Origin: Planctomycetaceae bacterium
GTDB lineage: Bacteria > Planctomycetota > Planctomycetia > Pirellulales > Thermoguttaceae
Reading direction: 5' to 3'
Assembly: GCA_031268995.1 (NCBI GenBank)
Contig: JAIRWK010000317.1
Span: 1 to 39,636 of the forward strand
Length of the DNA: 39,636 nt
Position numbers and translations under genes: made by a program. Numbering within the stretch: the first letter of the stretch is position 1; every line of letters starts with the position of its first letter. Below the pieces are notes generated by a model. The model did not search any database. It saw only the letters and a program-made list of their open reading frames with translations, and was not told the origin of the DNA. Below are positions 1 through 9,165 of the stretch, piece by piece.

Positions 1-174
1 ATATGCGCGACAGTAACTCGCTCGCTTGGAGCCGCTTTTTCGTCGTCGCCGAACACAACCGACAACGGCAACACCAACGGCGCGCCCGCAACAGCAGACG
101 TTTTCAAAAAATCACGGCGCGAAAATTTGTTTTGTTTCTGTCTCATTTTTATTTCTCCTGAAAACAGAGTGTGA
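1..174 (+). CDS. possible 3' end of a CDS truncated by the window edge
   Basis: Frame 1 is open from base 1 to TGA at 172-174 (…LGAAFSSSPNTTDNGNTNGAPATADVFKKSRRENLF…); no start in window, no recognised domain. Confidence 0.25.
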   Translation: MCATVTRSLGAAFSSSPNTTDNGNTNGAPATADVFKKSRRENLFCFCLIFISPENRV

Positions 175-240
175 AAAAAAATATCGATCATCCGACCCAT
201 TGCGGATTAGACGACACATTCCTGAAAACCGATAACCAGT

Positions 241-271
241 TATACCGTAGCCGGTAGGGCGATAGGCTTCC
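241..271 (+). repeat. truncated copy of the ~100-bp TA element
   Basis: 'tataccgtagccggtagggcgataggcttc' then divergence. Confidence 0.8.
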
Positions 272-360
272 TCAAAATCAACCACCAAGCCGCGAGAGTG
301 TAAAACAATTTGCCAAAAAACGCAATACCCATTTCCCAGATTTAAGAAAAAATTTTTTTT

Positions 361-456
361 AGCACGCAGAGGACGCAGATTTGGAAAGACATTCGCAAGA
401 TCAAAAAATGAAATCCGATCTTGCGAATATCTTTTTCAAATCTGCGTGCTGACTTT
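361..456. repeat. 'agcacgcagA…TctgcgtgctGA' hairpin repeat
   Basis: Arms 'agcacgcagaggacgcagattt…attcgcaagatc' and 'gatcttgcgaatatc…aaatctgcgtgctgac'; downstream of CDS 470-4480. Confidence 0.85.
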
Positions 457-469
457 TTAAAAATGTTTT

Positions 470-3400
470 TTATTTTCCTATTTCTGTGGTGTATGTTTCG
501 AATCTTTTTTGTAAGGCTTTGGGTGGTGTTAGGTTTTTGGATTGTGTTTTTTGGGTGTTATCTTTTATGGTTGTTTGGTTGCGGTTTAATTTTGCATTTT
601 TGCCGGACGGTCTGATGTTGAAACTTTTTAATGCATTTTCCCATGCTTCGTTTGAGTTTGTGGTCAAGTTATCACGTTTCGCGTTATTTGACATTTCGCG
701 CCATTTTTTGTGAAATTTACGCAACTGATCTTCCGTCCAACCTAGCTCGTCCAATAACTCCTCACTCGGTTTTCCCTTGTCCAACTGATCCTGCAAATAA
801 TCCAACGCAAGATTAACATTCTTCTCCGTAAACTCACGCCGCGCCGCCTCCGCGTCAATTGAACCATTGCTTCCGCCAAGCCCGCCTCTATTTGTACCGC
901 CGTTTGCCGATGCGTTATTACTCTTATCAACTTTCGGGTTATCGGTCGGTTTATCCGAAGAATTATTTGTAGAATTTGCGGAATTATTTGTTTGGTTATT
1001 TTCTGAATTTCCGTTTGAATTTGATTTGTTATTGCCGGTTCCTTGATTATTATTTTTTCCGTTTGGTTTGCCGTCTGAATTATTTTCTGATTCTGAAGGT
1101 GAATTTTCGCCTTTTGAGTTTTTACCGTTTTCGTTAGTTTTTCCGCCGTTTTTATCGCCGGAATTTTCGGTTTGGGAATCTGATTTCGGCTTTGATTGCG
1201 ATTCAGTTTGTGTTTTGTCAACAGTGTTAGCTTTGGAATTATTGCCTTCATTTTTAGGCAATCTATTTGCGTCATTACGGTCAATATCAGATTCTTTCGG
1301 ATTAGATCTATCGTTTCCGTCATTGCGCAATTTACCTGTTTTCGGATCAAATTTGCTGCGTGTACGTTTTGCGTCGTCATTTGGATCAACCGGTTGCTTA
1401 TTTGTTTTTGTAATTTTATCTTCTTGGTCATCTTTTTTTGCAACATCGTTGTTGGTTTTATTTGGATTATTTTCAATATTTTTTTCGGTTGAATTTTTTC
1501 CGTCGTCGGAATTATTGCTATTATTTTTTGGATCATTTTTGCCGTTGTTCTGCTCGGAAGCAATGTTGTCCGAATTTACATTATTATTTCTTTCTGAAGA
1601 ATTTTTTGCGGGATTATTTCTGTCATTACTTTGGGTTTGGTTTCCGTTATTATTTGGGGTTTGGTTATTATTTTTGTTGTCATTATTTGTTGTGGGGGCA
1701 CCGGAATTTGATTTGGTGTTTGGGTCGGAGTTGCTGGTATTATTTTTTTCGTCGTTTGGGTTTTCGGTTTGGTTGTCGGATTTTGAGGTTGATTTATCGT
1801 TCTGCGAATTTTTTTCAGCATTTTCGGCAGTTGGATTATTTGAGGACTGTTGATTTTCGGATTTATCTGTTTGATTTCCTGGGTTAGATTGATTTTTTTC
1901 GTTGCCGTTTGAGTCATTTTTAGTTGTGTTGTCCTTTTCTCCGTCACTGCCATTTTGGTTTTGTTTATTTTCTCCGTTGTTCTTTTTCTCGTTTTTGTCG
2001 CTGGAAATTTTACTTTCTTGTCCCTTGGTTTCGTCTTGTTTTTCTTGCTGTTTATTCTCTTCGGAATTGTTTTTATTTGGTTTTTGAGGCAGTGAATTTT
2101 TATCTTGTTTGTCCTGTTTGTCCGAATTATTTTTATCGTTGTCGGAGTCGGATTTCGGTTGCCATTTATCCTTGCTCATCTGATCAACAATTTTCTGCAT
2201 CGCGTCCGCACTTTCAGTTTCAGGATCAATTGGTTTACTCTGTTTATTGTTTTTACTTTTGTTTTCGGTCGTGGTGTCGTTTTCATTTTCATTCTTGTTT
2301 TTTTCTTCGTTGGGGGCAACGTTATTTTTGGTGTTTGGGGCGGAATTGGCGTTTTCGGTTTTTTGGTCGCCGCCTCTATTTTGTTCAAGTTGTTCGTTTC
2401 CCCGTTTCTCGTCTACGTCATTTTGGGGACTATTTTCATTTGAGTCATTAGCATTTTGATTTTTGTCCTCTTTAGCAACAACCTTTTCGTCTCGTTTATT
2501 TTCTTGATTGTCCGGTTCGTTTTTTCCGTTTGGTTGAGCGGAATTATCGTTCCCTTTTTGTTGGTCATTCTCTTGCGTTTTATTTGGTTCTTTGGATTCG
2601 GATTTGTTGTCGTTATTCCCTTTATTTTTTTCGTCGTTTTTATTTTCTTGTTGCTCAATGATTTTGATCGTGATGTGTCTTGTTTCTGCGGTATTTGCTG
2701 TCGGTAATTTTGTGTCAACAGCTTCGCCCCACACTTCAACCTTGTCGCCTACGGCGAGTTTATGTTGGCTTGGTTTGAAGCTTACGGATTTTTTAATTTG
2801 TCCTTTGTGATTGGTTGATCCTGCGGCGGGTGATTGCAATAATTCGTTTGGTTTTATTTGTCTGTTTACTTTTTTGTCCGACGTAACTTTATACTTTATC
2901 CTCAAATACCTGATCGCAAAATCCGGATCCTCCGCCTGCAACTGTAACTCAATCACAGCATTCAAGGGCAAATCAATTTGCGCAACTTCCTTCAACTCCT
3001 TCGACGTATCGCTCCATTGAATTAGAGGCGGTTGATCGCGTGTTGCTTCTTGTCTGAAAGTTCCGCTGCGGCGGCTCTTGAAGCCGTCTTGATCGGTTGC
3101 GTTGATGGAGAAGAGGTTTACAACTTCGTTTAGATTATTCGAATTCGGATCAATCGGCGAATCATTTTTTAGAGATATCTTTGCAATCGCGGCGGTTGGA
3201 TTATTTTTGTCAATTTGCATTGTAATTTTCGGCGTATTTGTTGAGGCGTTGTTGGGCAAATTATTTTTGTCATATACCGAAGCCGATATGGGCGGTAGGC
3301 TTCGCCCTTGAACAACCGCTTCACGTTGTTGCGCTTGCGTGTTCAGCTTCAGGAATTTTAAAGTAGCTTCAGCATAAACAATATCAGCTTGTGCAAGCGG

Positions 3401-4480
3401 CATTGTGCTTTTTGCCAAAACAGTAACTTCCGTACCGCTCACAGCACGAATATCACCCGTGTTGCCCACAACCTTATCCGCAAGCCCCGTGTAATCAGGA
3501 TACTTGTACGTCAACGACTCAACCTCAACCGTCGCAACCGGTCGCACCTCAATTCTATAAATGTTACTTTTGCTTTCATCTTGTTGAATCCAGTAATCGG
3601 TATTGCTGACAAATCCTTGTTTACCCGGCGGAAACGGAGTTTCGAATTTTACGCCTTCGTTTCGTCCCCAAAAATTATCGCTGCCGCCGCTGCCCGTCAA
3701 CTTGTTCATCGGTACAGCTTGTTTCACAGCACGACCGTCATCGGTCGAGAAAAATACATACACGGGCGACTTGCTCTTGCTTACAACTTTAGCCGTTACC
3801 GTCAAACGTTCACCTTGAAGGGCGGTTGTATTTTGTGGTTCGATGTCGAGAAATTTTGCGGCTTGCGGCGGGTCAATTGACGCGAACGGCAGAACTATCC
3901 GCGCAAAAGATTGAATTGGATTTTTAGGCGAAATACAAGAATACACGACCAAAATTGTAACAATAATTGCAAGAGAAATGAGACAAATTTTTATTTTGTT
4001 TTGGTTGGTTATGTGTTCGTCCGGCACGGCGTTTACGCTTTCTGCGGCGGTGCGGGTAAGTCCTTCAAATATCTTTTCGCCAAGTTTATCAGTTACAGTT
4101 TGACCGCGTTCAACACGCTCGCGTTTGAGAGTGATCCAATTTATTATCGAGTTTTTGGCAGACGCGGAATTATTGTCCAAAATCTGAGCGGCGTAAACGG
4201 GATTGATCGGATAAAGAAAAAGAGGTAAAATTCGCCGATACACAGAAAAAGCTGACACGGAAAACATCGCGGCAAAAACACACAACCGCAATGTTACACT
4301 TAACCCGCCAACAAATAACCATTGATCCGCAACTATCGAAATAAACAACACCACCGCAAGAAAAACCGATAAAAGCAAAACCGATGACCAGAAATCTGTC
4401 TTGAACAAAAGTTTACGGGCTTCGTCAATACGCGAATCAATAACTTCGTCAAGATGTTCTTTAACGTTTTGTGTACTCAT
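470..4480 (-). CDS. giant membrane protein, planctomycete DUF4175-like, with ~600-aa Asn/Lys/Asp/Ser-rich low-complexity region
   Basis: 1336-aa ORF with N-terminal TM segments, long NKDESQ-rich linker (about 880-2665) and C-terminal 'ALDYLQDQLDKGKPSEELLDELGWTEDQLRKFHKKW' segment; overlapping plus-strand ORFs are antisense artefacts. Confidence 0.85.
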   Translation of the reverse strand: MSTQNVKEHLDEVIDSRIDEARKLLFKTDFWSSVLLLSVFLAVVLFISIVADQWLFVGGLSVTLRLCVFAAMFSVSAFSVYRRILPLFLYPINPVYAAQILDNNSASAKNSIINWITLKRERVERGQTVTDKLGEKIFEGLTRTAAESVNAVPDEHITNQNKIKICLISLAIIVTILVVYSCISPKNPIQSFARIVLPFASIDPPQAAKFLDIEPQNTTALQGERLTVTAKVVSKSKSPVYVFFSTDDGRAVKQAVPMNKLTGSGGSDNFWGRNEGVKFETPFPPGKQGFVSNTDYWIQQDESKSNIYRIEVRPVATVEVESLTYKYPDYTGLADKVVGNTGDIRAVSGTEVTVLAKSTMPLAQADIVYAEATLKFLKLNTQAQQREAVVQGRSLPPISASVYDKNNLPNNASTNTPKITMQIDKNNPTAAIAKISLKNDSPIDPNSNNLNEVVNLFSINATDQDGFKSRRSGTFRQEATRDQPPLIQWSDTSKELKEVAQIDLPLNAVIELQLQAEDPDFAIRYLRIKYKVTSDKKVNRQIKPNELLQSPAAGSTNHKGQIKKSVSFKPSQHKLAVGDKVEVWGEAVDTKLPTANTAETRHITIKIIEQQENKNDEKNKGNNDNKSESKEPNKTQENDQQKGNDNSAQPNGKNEPDNQENKRDEKVVAKEDKNQNANDSNENSPQNDVDEKRGNEQLEQNRGGDQKTENANSAPNTKNNVAPNEEKNKNENENDTTTENKSKNNKQSKPIDPETESADAMQKIVDQMSKDKWQPKSDSDNDKNNSDKQDKQDKNSLPQKPNKNNSEENKQQEKQDETKGQESKISSDKNEKKNNGENKQNQNGSDGEKDNTTKNDSNGNEKNQSNPGNQTDKSENQQSSNNPTAENAEKNSQNDKSTSKSDNQTENPNDEKNNTSNSDPNTKSNSGAPTTNNDNKNNNQTPNNNGNQTQSNDRNNPAKNSSERNNNVNSDNIASEQNNGKNDPKNNSNNSDDGKNSTEKNIENNPNKTNNDVAKKDDQEDKITKTNKQPVDPNDDAKRTRSKFDPKTGKLRNDGNDRSNPKESDIDRNDANRLPKNEGNNSKANTVDKTQTESQSKPKSDSQTENSGDKNGGKTNENGKNSKGENSPSESENNSDGKPNGKNNNQGTGNNKSNSNGNSENNQTNNSANSTNNSSDKPTDNPKVDKSNNASANGGTNRGGLGGSNGSIDAEAARREFTEKNVNLALDYLQDQLDKGKPSEELLDELGWTEDQLRKFHKKWREMSNNAKRDNLTTNSNEAWENALKSFNIRPSGKNAKLNRNQTTIKDNTQKTQSKNLTPPKALQKRFETYTTEIGK
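3273..3376 (+). mobile_element. ~100-bp TA element, in frame inside CDS 470-4480
   Basis: 'tataccgaagccgatatgggcggtaggcttcgcccttgaacaaccgcttcacgttgttgcgcttgcgtgttcagcttcaggaattttaaagtagcttcagcata'. Confidence 0.95.
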
Positions 4481-4549
4481 TTCTTCGAGGTTTGGTTGAA
4501 GAGTTAAATTTTTTTGTAAAAGATCAAAATCGTTTGCACGATTAGCGAA

Positions 4550-4589
4550 ACCTACCAGCTTCGGTATCGTATCGGCTTCGGTATAAAAT
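4550..4589 (-). repeat. degraded end fragment(s) of the TA element
   Basis: 'taccagcttcggtatcgtatcggcttcggtata'. Confidence 0.5.
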
Positions 4590-4623
4590 CAACTTTAAAT
4601 TATAAAATATAAGGCATTCTATT

Positions 4624-5031
4624 ATGAATACAGAATATAGTCAATGGTTAGAAAAATTCAAGGAAGATCATTTTGCGACAAAAGTAGTTGGTGCAGAGAT
4701 ATTGGATGTTCGCATCGGCTACGCCAAAACATCTTTGAAAATCGAACCCAAACACCACAACGCCGTCGGAATAGTACAAGGCGGAGTGCTTTTTACGTTA
4801 GGAGATTTTTCTGCCGCGGTTGCGAGTCATGTTGGGCAAAATGAAACGCTTGTTGCGGTTGAGTGTAATATTTCGTATTTAAAACCTGTAGGGTCTGGCA
4901 CAATTTACGGCGAAGCACAAAAAATCGCGGAATCAAAATCACTCGCCTACTACGAAACAAATATCACCAACGAATCCAACGACCTAATCGCTAAATTCCA
5001 TTGCCGACTGTTCAGAAGACAAAATAAATAA
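4624..5031 (+). CDS. PaaI-family hotdog-fold thioesterase
   Basis: 135 aa; 'HHNAVGIVQGGVLFTLGDFSAAVASHVGQNETLVAVECNISYLKPV' is typical of PaaI/4HBT thioesterases. Confidence 0.85.
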   Translation: MNTEYSQWLEKFKEDHFATKVVGAEILDVRIGYAKTSLKIEPKHHNAVGIVQGGVLFTLGDFSAAVASHVGQNETLVAVECNISYLKPVGSGTIYGEAQKIAESKSLAYYETNITNESNDLIAKFHCRLFRRQNK

Positions 5032-5036
5032 CATGT

Positions 5037-5138
5037 TATACCATAGCCGGTAGGCGATAGGCTTTACCCTTGAACAACCGCTTCACGTTGTTGCGATTGC
5101 GTGTTCAGATTCAGGAATTTTAAAACAGCTTGAGTATA
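5037..5138 (+). mobile_element. ~100-bp TA element
   Basis: Near full-length; fills almost the entire gap between CDS 4624-5031 and CDS 5144-6121. Confidence 0.95.
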
Positions 5139-5143
5139 AAAAA

Positions 5144-6121
5144 ATGAAAAGACGCGATTTATTACAGACGATTTTTTGGGGGTTATCAATTCCGTCAAGT
5201 TTGTTATCGGCGGTTTATTGTGCGGAGTTGCCCGATGAAATTGCGGTTGCTGATAAGTTGTTCAAAAAAAGTAAATTCGCAGAAGCACGCGAAATATACA
5301 AAAAATTCCGCAACTTATCGGCAACCAAAAATCAAGCCGATAATTGGAAATATTGTACGCTACAAATCGTTCGTTGTTCGCGTCGTTTGTGTGATCTGTC
5401 GCTTGCGGTTGAGGAATATTTTCAATATTGCCGAATAGATTCTGCCGCATCGCTTGAAACGATTCCAATAATTTGGTCAACATCAAGCTCGCTAATTCAA
5501 GGAACAAAACCAAATTCACAATCATCACTTAATTTGTTGCGCCAAATCACCTCGTCAAATTATAATCCGGCAGCAGAATTACTTGCGGCTTCTGTATTGG
5601 CGGCGGAACGCGAACCTTCATTGCGTAATACCGGCTTACATCACTTGCAAAAACTAGCCAACCCGCACGATTCGGAATCAAACAACACAGAAAAAAATTC
5701 AAACCCACAACCAGAACAAACCGAACCAATAAAAATTCTTGCCAATAATGTCATGTTGCTTGCGGGAGTGTTATTGTGGAAGGAACGAATTCCGATTTTG
5801 CGCAACGAAAAAGAACTCACGTCATTGCGACGACATCTTGAACGAATCCCCGAACCATTGCGTGCCGGCGCATTTTTTTGGTACGGAAAAGCAACCGCAC
5901 AATTAGGATTGCTAGACGAAGCCGTAATCGAAATAATGAAAATACCTATCCAATATCCCGAAGACACCGTACTTGTCCTCGACGCATTGGAAGAAGCCGC
6001 CAAAATTCTGGATAAACTCAACCGAAAAAACCAAGCAGAACAATTACGAAACGAAAAAAAAGAACTATTGAACGAAATAGCAAAACCAGAAAAAATATGG
6101 TTTGCGAGCTTTTATTTTTAA
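5144..6121 (+). CDS. exported hypothetical protein, TPR-like helical repeats
   Basis: N-terminal signal-like segment (MKRRDLLQTIFWGLSIPSSLLSAVYCAELPDE) and TPR-like 'ADKLFKKSKFAEAREIYKKF'. Confidence 0.65.
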   Translation: MKRRDLLQTIFWGLSIPSSLLSAVYCAELPDEIAVADKLFKKSKFAEAREIYKKFRNLSATKNQADNWKYCTLQIVRCSRRLCDLSLAVEEYFQYCRIDSAASLETIPIIWSTSSSLIQGTKPNSQSSLNLLRQITSSNYNPAAELLAASVLAAEREPSLRNTGLHHLQKLANPHDSESNNTEKNSNPQPEQTEPIKILANNVMLLAGVLLWKERIPILRNEKELTSLRRHLERIPEPLRAGAFFWYGKATAQLGLLDEAVIEIMKIPIQYPEDTVLVLDALEEAAKILDKLNRKNQAEQLRNEKKELLNEIAKPEKIWFASFYF

Positions 6122-6130
6122 AGGGACAGT

Positions 6131-6345
6131 AGGGACATAAAGGACATTAGGGACAAGGTAAAATTTTACCAAACATTATTAAGAAAACAGCTATTATACC
6201 GTAGCCGGTAAGGCGATAGGCTTCGCCCTTGAACAACCGCTTCACGTTGTCGCGCTTGCGTGTCCAGCTTCGGGAATTTTAAAACAGCTTGAGTATAAAT
6301 GATCTATCACGAATACGCTTTGTCCCTAATGTCCTTAATGTCCCT
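6131..6345. repeat. 25-bp inverted repeat (agggacataaaggacattagggaca) split by a TA element
   Basis: 6131-6155 versus reverse complement of 6321-6345: one mismatch in 25. Confidence 0.9.
6195..6297 (+). mobile_element. ~100-bp TA element
   Basis: Full-length; lies between the arms of a 25-bp inverted repeat (6131-6155 / 6321-6345). Confidence 0.95.
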
Positions 6346-6378
6346 CTATCGATAATATTCTGAACTAAACCATATTAT

Positions 6379-7113
6379 ATGAGGTTAAAGTTAATAGCGT
6401 GTGAGATTCTTTTTCGTGAGATTAATTTTGTGGTAAAAAATTCGCCGCATGAGGTTGAGGTTGAGTTTCTGGCGAAGGGTTTGCATGATCTTGGCAAAGA
6501 AGGTATGTTTGGCAAATTATTTGAGGCGGTCAATGGTTTTGAAGTGGATGGTTATGATGCAATTTTGCTTGGTTATGGTTTGTGTAGTGGAGGAGTTGTT
6601 GGTTTGCGTGCGGGGCGTGTGCCGATAATTATTCCGCGAGCGCATGATTGTATAACTCTTTTTATGGGAGATCGGTGGCGGTATTTGGAATATTTTTCGG
6701 CGAACAATGGTGTTTATTTTCAAACGACCGGTTGGATAGAGCGTGGCGGCGAGTTGACTCAAAAGTTACCGGATTCGGTTGCGGTGAAACTTGGAATCAA
6801 TCTTACAAAAAACGAATTGAGAGAACGTTACGGCAAGGAGAAAGCCGAATATTTGCACGAACAACTTTCAAGCTTAAAGCATTACACAAAAACAACATTT
6901 ATTGAAACAGGAGTTGAGCCTGACAATTCATTTGAAGATTTTGCCAAAACAGACGCGCAAAAAAGAAATATGAAATTTGAAAAGATCAAAGGCGATCTTT
7001 CTCTACTAAAAAAATTGGTCAACGGCGACTGGAACGACGACGAATTTCTCATCATAAAACCAAATCAACAAATCGCATTTTCTTATGATGACAACATCAT
7101 GAAAAGCCAGTAA
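6379..7113 (+). CDS. DUF1638 domain-containing protein
   Basis: 'YDAILLGYGLCSGGVVGLRAGRVPIIIPRAHDCITLFMG' matches my knowledge of the DUF1638 family. Confidence 0.8.
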   Translation: MRLKLIACEILFREINFVVKNSPHEVEVEFLAKGLHDLGKEGMFGKLFEAVNGFEVDGYDAILLGYGLCSGGVVGLRAGRVPIIIPRAHDCITLFMGDRWRYLEYFSANNGVYFQTTGWIERGGELTQKLPDSVAVKLGINLTKNELRERYGKEKAEYLHEQLSSLKHYTKTTFIETGVEPDNSFEDFAKTDAQKRNMKFEKIKGDLSLLKKLVNGDWNDDEFLIIKPNQQIAFSYDDNIMKSQ

Positions 7114-7115
7114 TA

Positions 7116-7216
7116 TATACTCAGCTACTTTGAAATTCCTGAAGCTGATACGCAATCGCAACAACGTGAAGCGGTTGTTCAGGGGCGAAGCCTATCGCCT
7201 TACCGGCTACGGTATA
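7116..7216 (-). mobile_element. ~100-bp TA element
   Basis: Reverse-orientation full-length copy starting 2 bp after the stop codon of CDS 6379-7113. Confidence 0.95.
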
Positions 7217-7398
7217 TGAGGGGCGGTGCCTAGGTATAACGCGCAAGAAAAGCCTAAAAAACGGCTCGTTTTTTTACCACAAAGTCGACAAAGCCACAAA
7301 AAGGGTTTTAAAATATCCTTATTCGCCTTTCTCGCCTTTGCGGTGTTTACTCTTCACCGAAGCCTAACGCCTCATAGGTTTCGGCATTTCAATCAGCC

Positions 7399-7797
7399 TC
7401 AAGGTCTCTCGACAACAATTGAAATATCCTTTTGGCTTTTTTGGATGTCATATTCAATACCTGATGTTGCAGTTGAGGTGTACTTCTCCGCAACCAGAAG
7501 TTTTATCGGCAATTGATTGGGCGCGGCTGACACCCATTCAAATGCCTCCGCAACAGCTACATTGTATTTGCCTGCGGGAATTCCTTCGCCGTCTTTCAAC
7601 ACACCCATTCGAAATGTTCCGTCTTCGTTTATTGTGGCGGTGAATGTGTTTTTGTCGTCTTCAAATACTATTTTCCCTTTGGACAACGGCGTACCGTCCG
7701 AAAAACTTACCTTGCCTTCCACCTTGATTTGACCACAACCAACCAAAAATAAAATGAAAAACAATAAGGCACTTCCCCCAAATATACGATCTATCAT
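7399..7797 (-). CDS. small lipoprotein, carboxypeptidase-regulatory/transthyretin-like
   Basis: Lipobox 'LLFFILFLVGCGQ' and 'VEGKVSFSDGTPLSKGKIVFEDD…IPAGKYNVAVAEA'. Confidence 0.75.
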   Translation of the reverse strand: MIDRIFGGSALLFFILFLVGCGQIKVEGKVSFSDGTPLSKGKIVFEDDKNTFTATINEDGTFRMGVLKDGEGIPAGKYNVAVAEAFEWVSAAPNQLPIKLLVAEKYTSTATSGIEYDIQKSQKDISIVVERP

Positions 7798-7834
7798 GAT
7801 TACAGATTTTTTTGAAATTTAATGATTTAATTTG

Positions 7835-7939
7835 ATACCGTAGCCAGTACGGACGGTGGGCTTCACCCTTGAACAACAGCTTCACGTTGTTGCGCTACCG
7901 TGTCCAGTTCCATGAATTTTAAAGTAGCTTTAGTGTATA
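7835..7939 (+). mobile_element. ~100-bp TA element, diverged
   Basis: 'ataccgtagccagtacggacggtgggcttcacccttgaacaacagcttcacgttgttgcgc…ttaaagtagctttagtgtata'; followed by a mini-fragment 'ccgactccggtata'. Confidence 0.85.
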
Positions 7940-7962
7940 CCGACTCCGGTATAGAATTTCCA

Positions 7963-9165
7963 TCAAGGTAACGATGCAGGATTACCGTCATTTATGTGAG
8001 ACAGGTACTTCAAAATATTATTATTTAATGTTACCGCAACACTGTGAACAGAACCATCACCTAAAAGGAAATTTACAACTCCAGCATGAAAACTGCCGTA
8101 ACTAGGAAGTATAAGATCCATATCACCGTATCCTCCGACTCCATCGGTGGGACCCCTAGCGATAAATTGAGCCTTGATCGGTGCATTTGAGTATCTGGCA
8201 TAGTTAAAACGGCAATTCATCGATGCAAAAAGATATGAACAATCCCATCCATTTGAATCTGTACACGTCCCTACTCTACTTTGTGGAATATACTTCTCTC
8301 CAAGAAGAAACTGATTACTCAAGCCATCCGCTAAATTGTCGAAATTTAGCACGGATTCCCACCTATTAACATCTGCAATTACGGTCGTCAAGAAAAAATT
8401 GACCGAAACCCTAAATGGTCCTGAATTATTGTTATTGTTGTATGATATGACAATATTGTTGATTGGCAGTCCGGGAGACAGGATGAATCCCATTATGTCA
8501 TCCTGTGTTGCTGCAACAACTGCGGCATAATCACCAACGGGACCGGGGAAATACGGATCAGCACCGTCTTTAGGACGGGTAATTTGCGATCCGCCGGTAC
8601 GCCGTGCTGGACACCTATAAATGGAGACCGAACCGAAACCTAATCGGTCTTCTTCTGTCAATTTCGCATCATCAGTACCGGCGGCAGTACCGTTCCACCA
8701 ATCCCTATCTAAAGGTGCCGCGAATGATTCGTCTATATTCCTTTTATTGGATTCGATTTTTGAATAGAGTGCGGTTTGCTCGACGTAAGGATAAAGTAAA
8801 CCAAAAAAGGAAGTCCGGTGAGCATGACCAACATGTATTGGCGGAATGCCGCCTCGTCCGTCGTGAAAATTGTGGATTCCTAAACCCGTCTGTTTCATGT
8901 TATTGGAACAACTCATTCGTCTTGCTGCTTCACGCGCTGCTTGAACTGCGGGTAATAGTAATGCGATCAATGTTCCAATAATCGCTATCACAACCAAAAG
9001 CTCAACAAGCGTAAAACCAAGCATTGAGGGTTTGTTACAAAATTTTAGCCCGCTTGCCCCCCCCCCCCCCCGTTTGCCTATTTTGCCAAAATTAACATCA
9101 AAAATGGCGTAAATAGTATCAGAAAGACGGTGAATGATTCCTGAAATCCGAAAAGTTTTTTTCAT
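7963..9165 (-). CDS. DUF1559 domain protein with type II/IV prepilin N-terminal motif
   Basis: '[45 protein letters not shown]' and C-terminal '[30 protein letters not shown]'. Alternative internal start at 9024. Confidence 0.9.
   Translation of the reverse strand: MKKTFRISGIIHRLSDTIYAIFDVNFGKIGKRGGGGASGLKFCNKPSMLGFTLVELLVVIAIIGTLIALLLPAVQAAREAARRMSCSNNMKQTGLGIHNFHDGRGGIPPIHVGHAHRTSFFGLLYPYVEQTALYSKIESNKRNIDESFAAPLDRDWWNGTAAGTDDAKLTEEDRLGFGSVSIYRCPARRTGGSQITRPKDGADPYFPGPVGDYAAVVAATQDDIMGFILSPGLPINNIVISYNNNNNSGPFRVSVNFFLTTVIADVNRWESVLNFDNLADGLSNQFLLGEKYIPQSRVGTCTDSNGWDCSYLFASMNCRFNYARYSNAPIKAQFIARGPTDGVGGYGDMDLILPSYGSFHAGVVNFLLGDGSVHSVAVTLNNNILKYLSHINDGNPASLP

Noticed and set aside
742-1563. 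273-aa minus-strand ORF overlapping the giant protein in another frame
   Set aside because: Out-of-frame shadow ORF of the same low-complexity region (K/I/Q/T-rich), no domain.
1068-1853. 261-aa plus-strand ORF (and 1438-1887, 1924-2451 and others) opposite the giant protein
   Set aside because: Antisense mirror of the low-complexity NKDS-rich coding region; compositionally forced open frames with no protein-like features.
7226-7516. 96-aa ORF between the DUF1638 gene and the lipoprotein
   Set aside because: Overlaps the lipoprotein 3' end antisense and has no protein-like motif; 'ccacaaagtcgacaaagccacaaaaag…cgcctttctcgcctttgcgg' looks like another intergenic repeat.
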